From the NCBI RefSeq assembly GCF_015277735.1, contig NZ_JADHDA010000005.1, positions 248,001-312,000 on the forward strand: a stretch of 64,000 bases of DNA, given 5' to 3'. Under the pieces are notes generated by a model. It made no database searches. It saw only the letters and a list, made by a program, of their open reading frames with translations, and had not been told where the DNA came from. Both the position numbers and the translations under genes were made by a program. The DNA is from Psychrobacter sp. NG254. GTDB lineage: Bacteria; Pseudomonadota; Gammaproteobacteria; Pseudomonadales; Moraxellaceae. Numbering within the stretch: the stretch's first letter is position 1; each line of letters opens with the position of its first letter. Below are positions 1 to 8,765 of the stretch, piece by piece.

Positions 1-674
1 ATGGTCATGTCACCCGCACCAAAGGACGTCCACTAGCCGATGGGCGCTTATCAGGTAAGGAGGCGGTTGCAGCATTTTTAGTGCTGGTGTTATTAAGTGC
101 CAGTCTGCTGTTTTTCTTACCCATTGCCGTGTTTTACTGGTCGCTTGGTGCCGTGATACTGGCATTTATCTATCCCTTTATGAAGCGTTATACCCACCTG
201 CCACAAGTGTTTTTGGCAGCGGCTTTTGGCTGGGCGATACCGATGGCTTATGTGGCCATACAGGGCGCACCAGATATATGGTGTTGGCTATTATTTATCG
301 CTTATATGTGTTGGACAGTAGCCTATGACACCCAGTACGCTATGGCTGACCGCGATGATGATATCAAGATTGGCGTCAAGTCGACTGCGATACTGTTTGG
401 TCGTTATGATGTGATTATCATCTCAATATTACAAATGCTATTCTTGCTTATTATGGGCGCGGTTATGTGGCATTATTTTGCCCCGACTGCCGTCGGCGTG
501 ATGCCAGTATTTGGCTTGGCATTGGTAGCGATGATGTTTGCCAAGCAAAACAGTGCTTGTGCCAGCTACAATGCGTTGGCTTGCTTTCAGGCGTTTTTGG
601 CCAATATTTGGGTCGGACGTTATATCTTTGTGCTCATCGCTATCGCCTGTATATGGACGACGATCAATGGATAA
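1..674 (+). CDS. ubiA: 4-hydroxybenzoate polyprenyltransferase, 3' part (5' end outside window)
   Basis: This membrane enzyme prenylates 4-hydroxybenzoate in ubiquinone synthesis. Only about the last 223 codons are present. The open frame runs from base 3 without a start, so the gene begins upstream of the window. The first visible residues ([14 protein letters not shown]) match the end of the first Asp-rich prenyl-diphosphate motif of UbiA. The second motif is visible as [13 protein letters not shown] followed by [11 protein letters not shown]. Five or six hydrophobic helices follow. The stop overlaps the start of the next gene by 8 bases, so the two are probably co-transcribed. An in-frame GTG at 81 is internal and is not the start. 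Confidence 0.93.
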   Translation, partial: GHVTRTKGRPLADGRLSGKEAVAAFLVLVLLSASLLFFLPIAVFYWSLGAVILAFIYPFMKRYTHLPQVFLAAAFGWAIPMAYVAIQGAPDIWCWLLFIAYMCWTVAYDTQYAMADRDDDIKIGVKSTAILFGRYDVIIISILQMLFLLIMGAVMWHYFAPTAVGVMPVFGLALVAMMFAKQNSACASYNALACFQAFLANIWVGRYIFVLIAIACIWTTING

Positions 675-1344
675 GTTCAATAACCTTTGGAATAAAAAGG
701 CAAAAGGGCCCTCTGATAGCGATCCGTCTATCATCGACTATCAAGCAAGAATGGCTGAACACGGCCTGACGCGCGAGCAAGTTATCGCGACTGAGCGTAA
801 GCTGGCCAAGTTTGCCAATACCATGGATTCGCTCGTACGGATACCGTTTACCAAACAGGGTATGGGTGCCGATGCGGCGCTGTCGACCATTCCGCTAGCG
901 GGTGATTTGGCAGGATTGGCATTGACCAGTTATGCGTTTATATTGGGTCGTCAACTGGGTGTGCCAGCTCATAAAATGACGCCTGCTGTCAGATTGGCAC
1001 TGATTGATATGGTCGTGGGTATCGTACCGGGCATCGGTACGCTATTAGATATCTTTATTCGTCCCAGTCGCAAAACACTGGGTATCGTGCATGAGCATCT
1101 ACAAGACGAGTACGGTATTACCGATACCATGCATATCGATCGACCTTTTTTGCATCAGTCACTAGAGGACAAGCAGCGAAGCAGTCGTTTTAGTTTTTTT
1201 TGGCGAAACCCTATTGTAGCGTGGCTGTACTTGCATATTCCTGACATGCTAGGGCTGATTGTTCTAGTGGTTATTGGATGGGGTTTATGGTCATTGATTG
1301 GCTGGCTAGTGGGCTTATTTGGTAATACAACAGGCTTTGGCTAA
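667..1344 (+). CDS. DUF4112 family membrane protein
   Basis: A 225-residue protein recognised as DUF4112 by the core [19 protein letters not shown] and the later [20 protein letters not shown]. No biochemical function is established for the family. The centre is hydrophobic, and a final transmembrane stretch (around residues 185-215, [20 protein letters not shown]) ends the protein. The ATG at 667 is preferred to an upstream in-frame start at 538, because the latter would overlap ubiA by 137 bases. With ATG 667 the overlap with the ubiA stop is only ATGGATAA, which suggests translational coupling. A strong terminator follows the gene. Confidence 0.85.
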   Translation: MDKFNNLWNKKAKGPSDSDPSIIDYQARMAEHGLTREQVIATERKLAKFANTMDSLVRIPFTKQGMGADAALSTIPLAGDLAGLALTSYAFILGRQLGVPAHKMTPAVRLALIDMVVGIVPGIGTLLDIFIRPSRKTLGIVHEHLQDEYGITDTMHIDRPFLHQSLEDKQRSSRFSFFWRNPIVAWLYLHIPDMLGLIVLVVIGWGLWSLIGWLVGLFGNTTGFG

Positions 1345-1383
1345 TAAGTGATTGGATTAAACAACACGAGAAAAAGTAATGAA

Positions 1384-1419
1384 AAAGGCAGCAACGATAG
1401 TATCGTTGCTGCCTTTTTT
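1384..1419. terminator. Bidirectional rho-independent terminator
   Basis: A near-perfect palindrome (GGCAGCAACGATA pairing with TATCGTTGCTGCC) has A residues before and T residues after it. It lies between the convergent DUF4112 gene and the lipoprotein gene, so it can serve both strands. Confidence 0.9.
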
Positions 1420-1450
1420 GTGACTAATAATAAAAGCTCATATTCGAGAT

Positions 1451-2104
1451 TTATTCAGTGACGACTTCCGCTTCTGCGCTGACCGCATCAAAGCTGGTGA
1501 TTTTGTTGTTTTGAATCAGATCGATGGTGCCACCACCTGCATGACTGACCAGTTGGATAGCACCATTATTCGATTGATAAGTAGGGTTGTTACCTTGACC
1601 TTCTGGTGCACTTAGAGTCATTTTTGGTTTGTTTGGCAACGTGATAATGGCGTTGAGCATGCCTGCTGCTGACGTCTCAAAGACGACGGATAACGACTCG
1701 CCTGTGGCGCTTTTATAGCGGACATCCGTGATTTGCGCGCCCTTGATTGCTTGGTTCGGGTCAGGTGTTACTGATTTAGTGTTTGCTATTTCTTTGGTGT
1801 TGCCAAGATTATCGTCTAACTGACTTAAGCTGACATCGTGCTCTGAATCAGTTTGTACAGTGCTGTTCGCCTCATTGTTTGCAGCGTCATCAGCAGCATT
1901 GGTATTTATATTGGAAGTGACTGGGGTTGTCTGATTCGCAGTCTCAGCAGATGTCTCACTGGCAATTTCAGGCTCTGGGTCTTTCTGACAAGCAGTCAGC
2001 AGCAACATGCTAAGAAAAATGGCAGAAGCTTTAAGGTGGTAGGGCTTAGATTTTGCAAAGCTTGGTGGTTTTGAGGCAGAGATGGGCATCATCAGGTCAT
2101 CCAA
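1451..2104 (-). CDS. Hypothetical lipoprotein
   Basis: A 217-residue protein with no recognised domain. A hydrophobic segment after about 25 polar residues ends in LLTAC, a good lipobox, so it is probably a lipid-anchored envelope protein. Residues about 40-110 are Asn/Thr/Glu/Ala-rich and likely disordered. The C-terminal 90 residues look folded and beta-rich (ALSAPEGQ-like and GGGTIDLI segments). The exact start is uncertain, because Met1 and Met5 are both possible and neither has a good ribosome site. It stands alone on the minus strand, bounded by the terminator at 1384-1419. Confidence 0.75.
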   Translation of the reverse strand: MDDLMMPISASKPPSFAKSKPYHLKASAIFLSMLLLTACQKDPEPEIASETSAETANQTTPVTSNINTNAADDAANNEANSTVQTDSEHDVSLSQLDDNLGNTKEIANTKSVTPDPNQAIKGAQITDVRYKSATGESLSVVFETSAAGMLNAIITLPNKPKMTLSAPEGQGNNPTYQSNNGAIQLVSHAGGGTIDLIQNNKITSFDAVSAEAEVVTE

Positions 2105-2230
2105 TAAAAATATTTTGTATTAGCGAAAGAATTACAGGTGTTAGCTTTGGTGATTGATTACCGCGTGCAGTAAATTCTGTACTCATAGATAGCTAGAAAG
2201 GGCTAGATTTAATGATAATCCATAAAACGC

Positions 2231-2890
2231 TCATTTTATCTTTAAACTATCGGCTGTCACACCGTTCTCTTTACCGCTCTCTCTATAGACATCATCTAAA
2301 TATCGGCGGCTGGCCAGTAGTTTGTTCACAACACCACTTTGGCTTTGTGTATTGAGCTTTTGTGAAAAATCTAAAATCGAGTTCAATTGCTCCAACACGA
2401 TGTCATAACTGCTGTTTTGTTTATCGATATCAATCACGACGGTTTTTGCATAGTGTTGATCGAGGCTCAAATAGTCGGCAATCAATTCGGGTATACGAGT
2501 GGTAATGAGTTTGTTCAGTGTGAAGAGCTGCGACTCAGTAATTTGAGCGTGATGCGTAGACTCATACTGCTGCCCGATACTATCCATCGTCACTCGGAAT
2601 GCTTTGGGTACTTGCTCGTCATACAGCCATTGAACGAATGGATGCTGAGCAGAAAAATGTATCACGCTGAGTCCTGTCGCGGGTTCATTGCTTGTCTTAT
2701 CTGTCGCTACCTGCTTTATTTGAGACTGTCTTGCCGCGCGGTCTGCCGCCGCTAGATACGCTTGATGCTGCTGTATCGATGCGCGCTGCGTGTGCTTAGA
2801 CTTCTCCTTCATCACAAAAAAGATGGGCACGATAATGATGAGGCTGAGTAAAATAAGCAAGGTATAAAAAGACATGTCGGACTCTGTCAT
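2231..2890 (-). CDS. Hypothetical single-pass membrane protein
   Basis: A 219-residue protein I do not recognise. An N-terminal helix (SFYTLLILLSLIIIVPIFFV) looks like an uncleaved anchor and is followed by a Gln/Ala-rich, probably helical, soluble part. No catalytic motif or lipobox is visible. Met6 (position 2875) is an alternative start that would put the helix right at the N-terminus. It is divergent from the YiaA-like gene, with 130 bases between them. Confidence 0.7.
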   Translation of the reverse strand: MTESDMSFYTLLILLSLIIIVPIFFVMKEKSKHTQRASIQQHQAYLAAADRAARQSQIKQVATDKTSNEPATGLSVIHFSAQHPFVQWLYDEQVPKAFRVTMDSIGQQYESTHHAQITESQLFTLNKLITTRIPELIADYLSLDQHYAKTVVIDIDKQNSSYDIVLEQLNSILDFSQKLNTQSQSGVVNKLLASRRYLDDVYRESGKENGVTADSLKIK

Positions 2891-3020
2891 TAGGGCAGGT
2901 ATGGCAAAAATAATTTTGTATTACAATATAACATGCTTGTGTTATGTTAAAGCAAAATAGCGTTCGATAAAACTTGTCTCTCGCTACAGAGTATTTGCTT
3001 ATATTTAATTAAGGATGATG

Positions 3021-3575
3021 ATGAATAATGACATGATTACCAAAAGTCAGCTGGCAGCTTACAAACCGACCACCGCTTATGTGGGCACTTCTTGGGCAGT
3101 CATGCTGGTAGGTGTGCTGGCCTATTTACTGGGACTATGGAATGCGCAGAGCATGTTGCTAAACGAGAAAGGCTACTATATAGCAGTATTGGCGCTTGGG
3201 CTTTATTCAGCGATTAGTCTACAAAAGACACTCCGTGATCGTAGCGAAGGCATTCCAACGACCAATATGTATTATATGATTAGCTGGGCTGCGTTAGGGT
3301 TGTCTATTGTGCTGATTGCACTCGGGCTTATGAACGCAGAAGGGTTGAGCTTAAGTGAAAAAGGTTTTTATATGATGGCATTTACCATGAGCTTGTTCGC
3401 TGCTGTGACTATCCAAAAAAACACCCGTGATGAAGCACAAATTCGGGCACTGACCGCACCGATGGTGACGGACAATACTGATCACGCAAAACTGGATCAT
3501 CACGCAACAGGGGAGGCTGATACGGGAAAATCGCTCTTTGGTACGGTGAAATCTAAAATGGAGCGCGACGATTAA
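3021..3575 (+). CDS. YiaA/YiaB family inner membrane protein
   Basis: About 184 residues with two copies of the YiaA/YiaB unit. Each copy is a pair of helices with the pattern W-GLxNA---LNEKGYYIAVLALGLYSAISLQK, repeated as LGLMNAEGLSLSEKGFYMM. The C-terminal 45 residues are polar. The function of the family is unknown. Three consecutive ATG codons occur at 3015, 3018 and 3021. The AAGG at 3011-3014 is properly spaced only for 3021, so that start was chosen. Confidence 0.87.
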   Translation: MNNDMITKSQLAAYKPTTAYVGTSWAVMLVGVLAYLLGLWNAQSMLLNEKGYYIAVLALGLYSAISLQKTLRDRSEGIPTTNMYYMISWAALGLSIVLIALGLMNAEGLSLSEKGFYMMAFTMSLFAAVTIQKNTRDEAQIRALTAPMVTDNTDHAKLDHHATGEADTGKSLFGTVKSKMERDD

Positions 3576-3632
3576 GACATTTACTCATCCATTTATTTTT
3601 GAGCATTGATCATATGGTAAGTAAGGGTATGT

Positions 3633-5696
3633 CTAGGTAAGCGGTGTTTGCAAACGTGTGCGGTTGGGTGACAGACGCGCGAGCATAGCTTCTGACAATG
3701 GCGAGAATGATCCTAGCATCATATCGGCCAATGCTTCAGCGCAAATAGGCGCCAACGCATAGCCTTTTGCGCCCATCGCACTCATCACCCACAGTCGTTT
3801 ACTATCTACTAGCTGCCCTACGATTGGATGGTAATCAGGCGTCTGTGTACGAATGCCTGCGCGTCCTTGCCACGAGCTTGTATCTGTTGGAATCACTGAT
3901 GCCATCTCAGGGATAGCCACCATCAACTTTTCACGGCTGATCTGATGCTCTTCTGCTCTAACATCCATACTGGTGTCATTACGTATAAAACTGGCACCCA
4001 GTAGCAAATAAGGCTTATCTGCTGTGACTGTGTTAATCGTCTCATCATTTGCTTGAGCGATGAACGGCGCACAGTAACCGCTATATTTGAGTGGTATTTT
4101 AGGTAAGTTTGCGCGTTGCTCTATAGTGGGCGTAAACCACGAGAGTTGACCACGAATTTTACGACAATCAAAAATACGGGTGTCTAGCTGATGACTTTCA
4201 AAAGCGACACAAATCACCACGTTATCAGCAGTCATAGAGACAACGTCCTGATTCTGATGACGGCCTTTTACACACACATGCTGATCTGTCTCGTCAATAC
4301 TATCAACGTCTAATGGCTGAAAGTGGATCAGCGGATGTGACAGTATGATGGCTTTTAATGCTTGCGGATTGACCAGTCCTGACTGCGGTAGATAGAGATT
4401 TTCTGATAAATCCTGCTCTAGTAGTCCACTGCTGCTTTTTGCCTGTGTGTCCGATAATGTGGTTGCCATCTCATCAGGGTACTCTGCGATTTGCTCGGTA
4501 CCAATATTGGCTTTTATGAGCAAATCAAGCGCACCAGTAATCTCTAGTACGGGCGGCATATTGAGTTGCGCAGCCTCCTGATTAAACGCTCGATAAAGCC
4601 TGCTGCTATATAAGTAGCCGATGGTATGTAGATGCTCATCGACGTGGTGAATCGGGGTCATTTTGGGCGCTAGCAGTGCACGCGGGTTGCCTGATGCACC
4701 CGCCAAAGGTGCCGATTTATCTAACAGCGTGACGGTGATACCGCGACTGGCAAGCGACCAAGCCGTTAATAAACCTGACACACCTGCACCTATGACGATA
4801 GTATGATCGACAGTGCTAGAGCGTGCCTCAGGATTTTCATTAGTTTTCTCATCATGTTTTTCATGACCGTTACTAATATCACGATTCTCTGCACCTGTCA
4901 TGACAGCCGTTAGCATTTGGCGTTTCATGCCAAACCCTCTGACTTTTTTAATCTCAAAACCATACTCTGGTAATATGCGTTTAACCGTACCAGCACTGCT
5001 ATAGGTGGCGGCGGTCGTTTTTGGATGAGATAAACGCTGCACTTGTGCAAAGATGTCTCTGGACCATAATGTCTCGTTACAAGATGGCGCAAAGCCGTCT
5101 AAAAACCAAGCATCAACGTGGGGCGCAGGTTGGTTAACATGCTCTAATGCAAGCTTAGACAAGCTCTCAGAAGCATCGCCAAACCACATATCCACGGTCA
5201 AATTATCGTCAGAAAAATTCAGGCGATGACAGCCTGCGATGAGGGGGGGATATTCGGCTAACAATGACTTGATAGGTGCTGTCAGCTCAGGCGCGCGCTG
5301 TGACCACAATGTCAATATATGAGTCAAATCTGTCAGTGGTATGGGAAATTTTTCAGTCGTAATAAAATGCAGACGAGCATCTCTCAAATGCGGATTCGTA
5401 TCGCGTAGCTGTTGCCATAACTGCCAAGTCGCCAATAAATTAAGCCCTGTACCAAAACCCAATTCAGCGATGGTAAAACACTGTGTTGGGGCAAGGTCTG
5501 CCAAGCGCTCTGGTAGTTGATTGTGCGTCAAAAACACATGGCGTGACTCAGCCAAACCATCCGCATGAGAGAAGTAAACATCCCCAAAATGCCCTGATAC
5601 TGGCACGCTATTGCCAGTATCATCCATTTGCCAATCAATTTTAGCTGGCGTAATGATGTTTGAGGGTTTGGCGCTTTTATTTGGGGTATTAGACAT
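3633..5696 (-). CDS. mnmC: Bifunctional tRNA mnm5s2U34 biosynthesis protein MnmC
   Basis: A 687-residue fusion enzyme that finishes the 5-methylaminomethyl-2-thiouridine at wobble position 34. The N-terminal half (about 1-260) is the SAM methyltransferase, with the SAM loop [12 protein letters not shown] and the family signature [17 protein letters not shown]. The C-terminal half (about 295-680) is the FAD oxidase that removes the carboxymethyl group. It shows [19 protein letters not shown], then [14 protein letters not shown] and a final [16 protein letters not shown]. The polar linker (about 265-295) is longer than usual. The gene is isolated, and a short 15-bp repeat array lies in its upstream region. 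Confidence 0.96.
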   Translation of the reverse strand: MSNTPNKSAKPSNIITPAKIDWQMDDTGNSVPVSGHFGDVYFSHADGLAESRHVFLTHNQLPERLADLAPTQCFTIAELGFGTGLNLLATWQLWQQLRDTNPHLRDARLHFITTEKFPIPLTDLTHILTLWSQRAPELTAPIKSLLAEYPPLIAGCHRLNFSDDNLTVDMWFGDASESLSKLALEHVNQPAPHVDAWFLDGFAPSCNETLWSRDIFAQVQRLSHPKTTAATYSSAGTVKRILPEYGFEIKKVRGFGMKRQMLTAVMTGAENRDISNGHEKHDEKTNENPEARSSTVDHTIVIGAGVSGLLTAWSLASRGITVTLLDKSAPLAGASGNPRALLAPKMTPIHHVDEHLHTIGYLYSSRLYRAFNQEAAQLNMPPVLEITGALDLLIKANIGTEQIAEYPDEMATTLSDTQAKSSSGLLEQDLSENLYLPQSGLVNPQALKAIILSHPLIHFQPLDVDSIDETDQHVCVKGRHQNQDVVSMTADNVVICVAFESHQLDTRIFDCRKIRGQLSWFTPTIEQRANLPKIPLKYSGYCAPFIAQANDETINTVTADKPYLLLGASFIRNDTSMDVRAEEHQISREKLMVAIPEMASVIPTDTSSWQGRAGIRTQTPDYHPIVGQLVDSKRLWVMSAMGAKGYALAPICAEALADMMLGSFSPLSEAMLARLSPNRTRLQTPLT

Positions 5697-5740
5697 GTGG
5701 TTGTTTCTTAGGTGCAGGTTTATTCAGCGAATGATTTTTC

Positions 5741-5812
5741 AGCGTAAGGTAAGGCTCTTCGGTGCCTAGATCTTAAGTGCACAGCTCTTAAGTGTAAGGC
5801 TTTTAAGCGAAT
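5741..5812. repeat. Imperfect 15-bp tandem array upstream of mnmC
   Basis: The nonamers TCTTCGGTG, TCTTAAGTG, TCTTAAGTG and TTTTAAGCG begin at 5756, 5771, 5786 and 5801, exactly 15 bases apart. A weaker unit sits just before them. The array lies between the mnmC start and the next minus-strand gene, so it is in or near the mnmC promoter or leader. No function is assigned. Confidence 0.7.
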
Positions 5813-5866
5813 CAATAGCCACTGTCAGTCTGATGTATGGTTGAGCAAAAGCGCTTTGGTGACAAT

Positions 5867-6310
5867 CTACCAGCGCTCGCGGCGCACAAACACCAGCCAA
5901 GAGATAAAGATACCGACCAATAGACTGATCAATACCGTAAATGCCCCATACAAGAAAATCTGACCTTTGCTCTCATAGACTAGGACATTGGCTTGAGTCT
6001 GCAAATCATTCACTTGACGCTGCAACTGCGCATTACGGCTGAGCAGTTGTTGATTGGCATCTGACAGCGCCTTACTAGAGGGCTGCAATTGCGCCGCCAA
6101 GGTACTATTGATATCTAGTGCTGAGTTTTTTGTTGTAGCAGATACAGGTGCAGGAGCGCCAGTCGCCAGTGGCGCCGCTACTGGAGCAGCACCATCGACA
6201 GCCGTGACTAGAGGTGCTGCGTTCACTGAGACCGCCATCATTAGCATGAGGCTAGCTGCTAGGCTGTTTTTATACCGCCCGGTATTTAAAAAGTAGAAAC
6301 GCTGACTCAC
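5867..6310 (-). CDS. Hypothetical membrane-anchored protein with coiled coil
   Basis: A 147-residue protein with a hydrophobic N-terminal segment ending around VNAAP, which looks like a signal peptide. It is followed by a Pro/Ala-rich linker and a coiled-coil stretch (about 80-110, ANQQLLSRNAQLQRQVNDLQ). A C-terminal transmembrane helix (YGAFTVLISLLVGIFISWLVF) ends in basic RRERW. This layout resembles small envelope proteins with a periplasmic coiled coil, but no family was recognised. The start is GTG, overlapping the upstream yciI stop as GTGA, so the two genes are translationally coupled. Confidence 0.75.
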   Translation of the reverse strand: MSQRFYFLNTGRYKNSLAASLMLMMAVSVNAAPLVTAVDGAAPVAAPLATGAPAPVSATTKNSALDINSTLAAQLQPSSKALSDANQQLLSRNAQLQRQVNDLQTQANVLVYESKGQIFLYGAFTVLISLLVGIFISWLVFVRRERW

Positions 6311-6633
6311 GATGCAGCTACTTTATCAGTGTTGTCCGTTGGCGCTGGTAATGCTTGAATAAATGGCTTGATATCTACATGGCTATAGACGCCATCACGT
6401 AGGTAAGGCTCATCGTTCGCCCATGCCTGTGCGGCTGCAATAGAGTCAAACTCCGCAATGATTAAGCTGCCTGACATATCGGTCTTACCGTGTTCGATGG
6501 GCGTTGGACCTGCGATGACGAGTCGACCCTGTTGATGCAGCGCTTGCAAGCGCTCGATATGTTCAGTACGAGTCACCAGACGTTGGGCGCTACTATTGGC
6601 CACGTCATGACCGATTATGACAAATAAAGACAT
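6307..6633 (-). CDS. yciI: YciI family protein
   Basis: A 108-residue protein of the YCII superfamily, a ferredoxin-like fold of poorly defined enzymatic role. Matching features are the N-terminal FVIIGHDVANSSAQR, the central GRLVIAGPTP, SGSLIIAEFDSIAAAQAW and PYLRDGVYSHVDIKPF. It is the first gene of a two-gene unit with the coiled-coil membrane protein. The yciI-yciB-PHP exonuclease neighbourhood is shared with other gamma-proteobacteria. Confidence 0.88.
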   Translation of the reverse strand: MSLFVIIGHDVANSSAQRLVTRTEHIERLQALHQQGRLVIAGPTPIEHGKTDMSGSLIIAEFDSIAAAQAWANDEPYLRDGVYSHVDIKPFIQALPAPTDNTDKVAAS

Positions 6634-6699
6634 GAGACTTCCTTAATTGATAATAAAGCGTGATGATTGATGTAAGGGTATTTCATAATGCTGATGCTT

Positions 6700-6723
6700 T
6701 ATCGCTATAATAAAGTAGCGATA
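6700..6723. repeat. Intercistronic inverted repeat
   Basis: TATCGCTA and TAGCGATA flank an 8-base loop between the yciB stop and the yciI promoter region, both on the minus strand. It could be a weak terminator or RNA-stabilising hairpin for yciB. There is no long T run. Confidence 0.35.
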
Positions 6724-6735
6724 GGATAATAAACC

Positions 6736-7287
6736 TTATTTAGCGGCTTTATCTGTCAGCGCAGGGTTTAGGTGTTTTTTTAGTACAGCAAACTGCGCCA
6801 CCACAAAGACCAGCATAATCGGAATCCAGCCATAAGTTTTGAAGTTGATCCATGCCTCATCTGACATCGTAAATGCTGTGATATAATGTAGGACGGCCAT
6901 CAAAGCAAAAAACAACGCCCACACAACGGTGAGCTTTTTCCAGCCACTTAGCGTTAGGGTAAAGACATCTTTCATGGCAAGTTGCATCAAAGGCTTATTG
7001 ATAACCGCGCTGACCAGTAGGGTCAAGGCAAAAATACCGTTGATAATCGGTGATTTCCAGCGCAGATAGATATCATCACGCAGCAGTAGCGTGCCACCGC
7101 AGAACAAAATGGTTAATAATAAGACAACCCATTGCTGCTTATCGAACTTGCCTTTTTGACGAATAAAGTGAATGGCATAAACGATGATGGTGGCGATGAG
7201 TAAAGCACCTGCCGCTGCCAAAATACCACTGTAACGAGCGGTCAGAAAAAAGGCGATTAAAGGGATAAAGTCTAATAATGCTTTCAT
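6736..7287 (-). CDS. yciB: Inner membrane septation protein YciB
   Basis: About 183 residues, the usual family length. This is a five-helix inner membrane protein linked in Escherichia coli to cell-envelope synthesis and division. The N-terminus MKALLDFIPLIAFFLTARYS, the INKPLMQLAM segment and MSDEAWINFKTYG match YciB closely. The frame stays open 51 codons further upstream to 7440. That extension is basic and not part of the family, so the ATG at 7287 was chosen although no strong ribosome site precedes it. It is divergent from the PHP-domain gene. Confidence 0.88.
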   Translation of the reverse strand: MKALLDFIPLIAFFLTARYSGILAAAGALLIATIIVYAIHFIRQKGKFDKQQWVVLLLTILFCGGTLLLRDDIYLRWKSPIINGIFALTLLVSAVINKPLMQLAMKDVFTLTLSGWKKLTVVWALFFALMAVLHYITAFTMSDEAWINFKTYGWIPIMLVFVVAQFAVLKKHLNPALTDKAAK

Positions 7288-7668
7288 AGCAAGTGTGATG
7301 TCCAACAAAAAACGTATGGGGTAGTTTACACGTCTACTGACCCAAAAAAAAGCAATCAACACGATAATCCTATGATATAGCCAATCCATCTCAAAAAGCG
7401 TATAAGCTTGCGGAAATGGATATCGCGATACTTCTGCCATACTCTCAAATAGTCAGTAAAACCAGTTTATATTAGCCAAATACAGCCATACCAATTGATA
7501 TCATTCAAATATAGCCATTGAACCAAATATAACCACTTAACATAGCTGCTTAGTATGGTCGCTGCATTCAGTCATTAAAAAAAGACAGCAAACCGCGACC
7601 AAAACGCTATTACCTTTATGCTCATTTTATCTAAACACAGCTTATCTAAACACAGTAAGGCACATTTT
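7288..7668. other. Intergenic region between yciB and the PHP gene, with degenerate repeats
   Basis: About 380 bases between the chosen starts of two divergent genes. CAAATA-type units recur near 7446, 7477, 7506 and 7524 (for example CAAATACAGCCAT and CAAATATAGCCAT), with weaker copies between them at roughly 15-18 base steps. A crisp 15-bp duplication (TTATCTAAACACAG) occurs at 7627-7641 and 7642-7656, just before the PHP gene ribosome site. No gene is seen unless yciB really starts at 7440. Confidence 0.5.
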
Positions 7669-8550
7669 ATGAAAATAGACCTACATTGTCACAGCACTTT
7701 TTCAGATGGCACCTACGCACCCACTGAGGTGGTAGCGCGCGCTCACGCAGCAGGTATCAACGTACTTGCGTTGACCGATCATGACACGATGGCTGGCATC
7801 GATGAGGCAAGGGCTGCTGCTAATATCCATGACATGCAAATCATTAACGGCGTGGAAATCAGCTGTGAGCATACATTGAGTGGCGGTTATGGCAAAAACA
7901 AGTCTGCCAATAAAATCATCCATGTGCTCGGACTGGACTTTACGGATCGTGAAAAAATGCACGCCACTCTAAAGCAATTGCAGGATAGCCGTGCTACCCG
8001 TGGCCAGCGCATCACTGAAAAGCTCAGTGAACTACTCGATATCAGCTATGATGAGCTGTGGCAAGCAGTTCTTGTGAAAGCAGGCGGCAATCCACAAGCC
8101 GTTGGCCGTGCTCATATTGGGCAAGTATTGTTTGAGCGCGGCGACGTCAAAACCGTGCAAAAGGCCTTTGATAAATACTTAGCGGATAATAAACCTGCCT
8201 ATGTGGCTATTGAGGCATTGACGATGCAGCATGGCATTGAATTGATTCATGCTTGCGGTGGTAAGGCGGTGCTCGCACATCCAACACGTTATCAATTATC
8301 AGCGACCCGCGTGCGCAAACTGATCGAAGAGTTTGCTCTGTTGGGCGGTGATGCTTGTGAGTTGCCAGCCACTAGCGAGCCTATCAGCACTCGTAAAATG
8401 GTTGATCGCAGTATCGCTGAGCACAACTTAGTGACCTCAATTGGTAGTGATTTTCATGGGAGTAATATGCCATGGCGACGGTTAGGCGATGTGCCTATAT
8501 TAACGGCTGAGCAAAAAGGAATTTGGGAGTCTTTTACAGCACTTGCTTAG
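7669..8550 (+). CDS. rnm: PHP-domain 5'-3' exoribonuclease / 3',5'-nucleotide phosphatase (RNase AM-like)
   Basis: About 293 residues of the YciV/TrpH family, metal-dependent PHP phosphoesterases that in Escherichia coli trim rRNA 5' ends. Metal-binding motifs are visible: IDLHCHSTFSDGTY at the N-terminus, LALTDHDTM, GVEISCEH, LAHPTRY and IGSDFHG. The frame is open from 7618, but the ATG at 7669 has TAAGG eight bases upstream and begins exactly at the family start, so the longer form is rejected. The neighbouring yciB and yciI agree with the conserved cluster. Confidence 0.9.
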   Translation: MKIDLHCHSTFSDGTYAPTEVVARAHAAGINVLALTDHDTMAGIDEARAAANIHDMQIINGVEISCEHTLSGGYGKNKSANKIIHVLGLDFTDREKMHATLKQLQDSRATRGQRITEKLSELLDISYDELWQAVLVKAGGNPQAVGRAHIGQVLFERGDVKTVQKAFDKYLADNKPAYVAIEALTMQHGIELIHACGGKAVLAHPTRYQLSATRVRKLIEEFALLGGDACELPATSEPISTRKMVDRSIAEHNLVTSIGSDFHGSNMPWRRLGDVPILTAEQKGIWESFTALA

Positions 8551-8765
8551 TTTAAAATAGCGTATTTATACAATGGCAGCATACTGAGCAGAATATATAG
8601 TCTTGGTATGCAAAAAGCCTTGTTGTATCAAAACAATTATTGATAAATAAATGTGGAAAACAGATTGATAGTTCAGGTATAAATTGCCACACTGAATAGA
8701 CCATAATCGTGGCTCACGGTTTACTATTTTAACTCTATAAATTTGACTATCTGCGGTAGCACATT

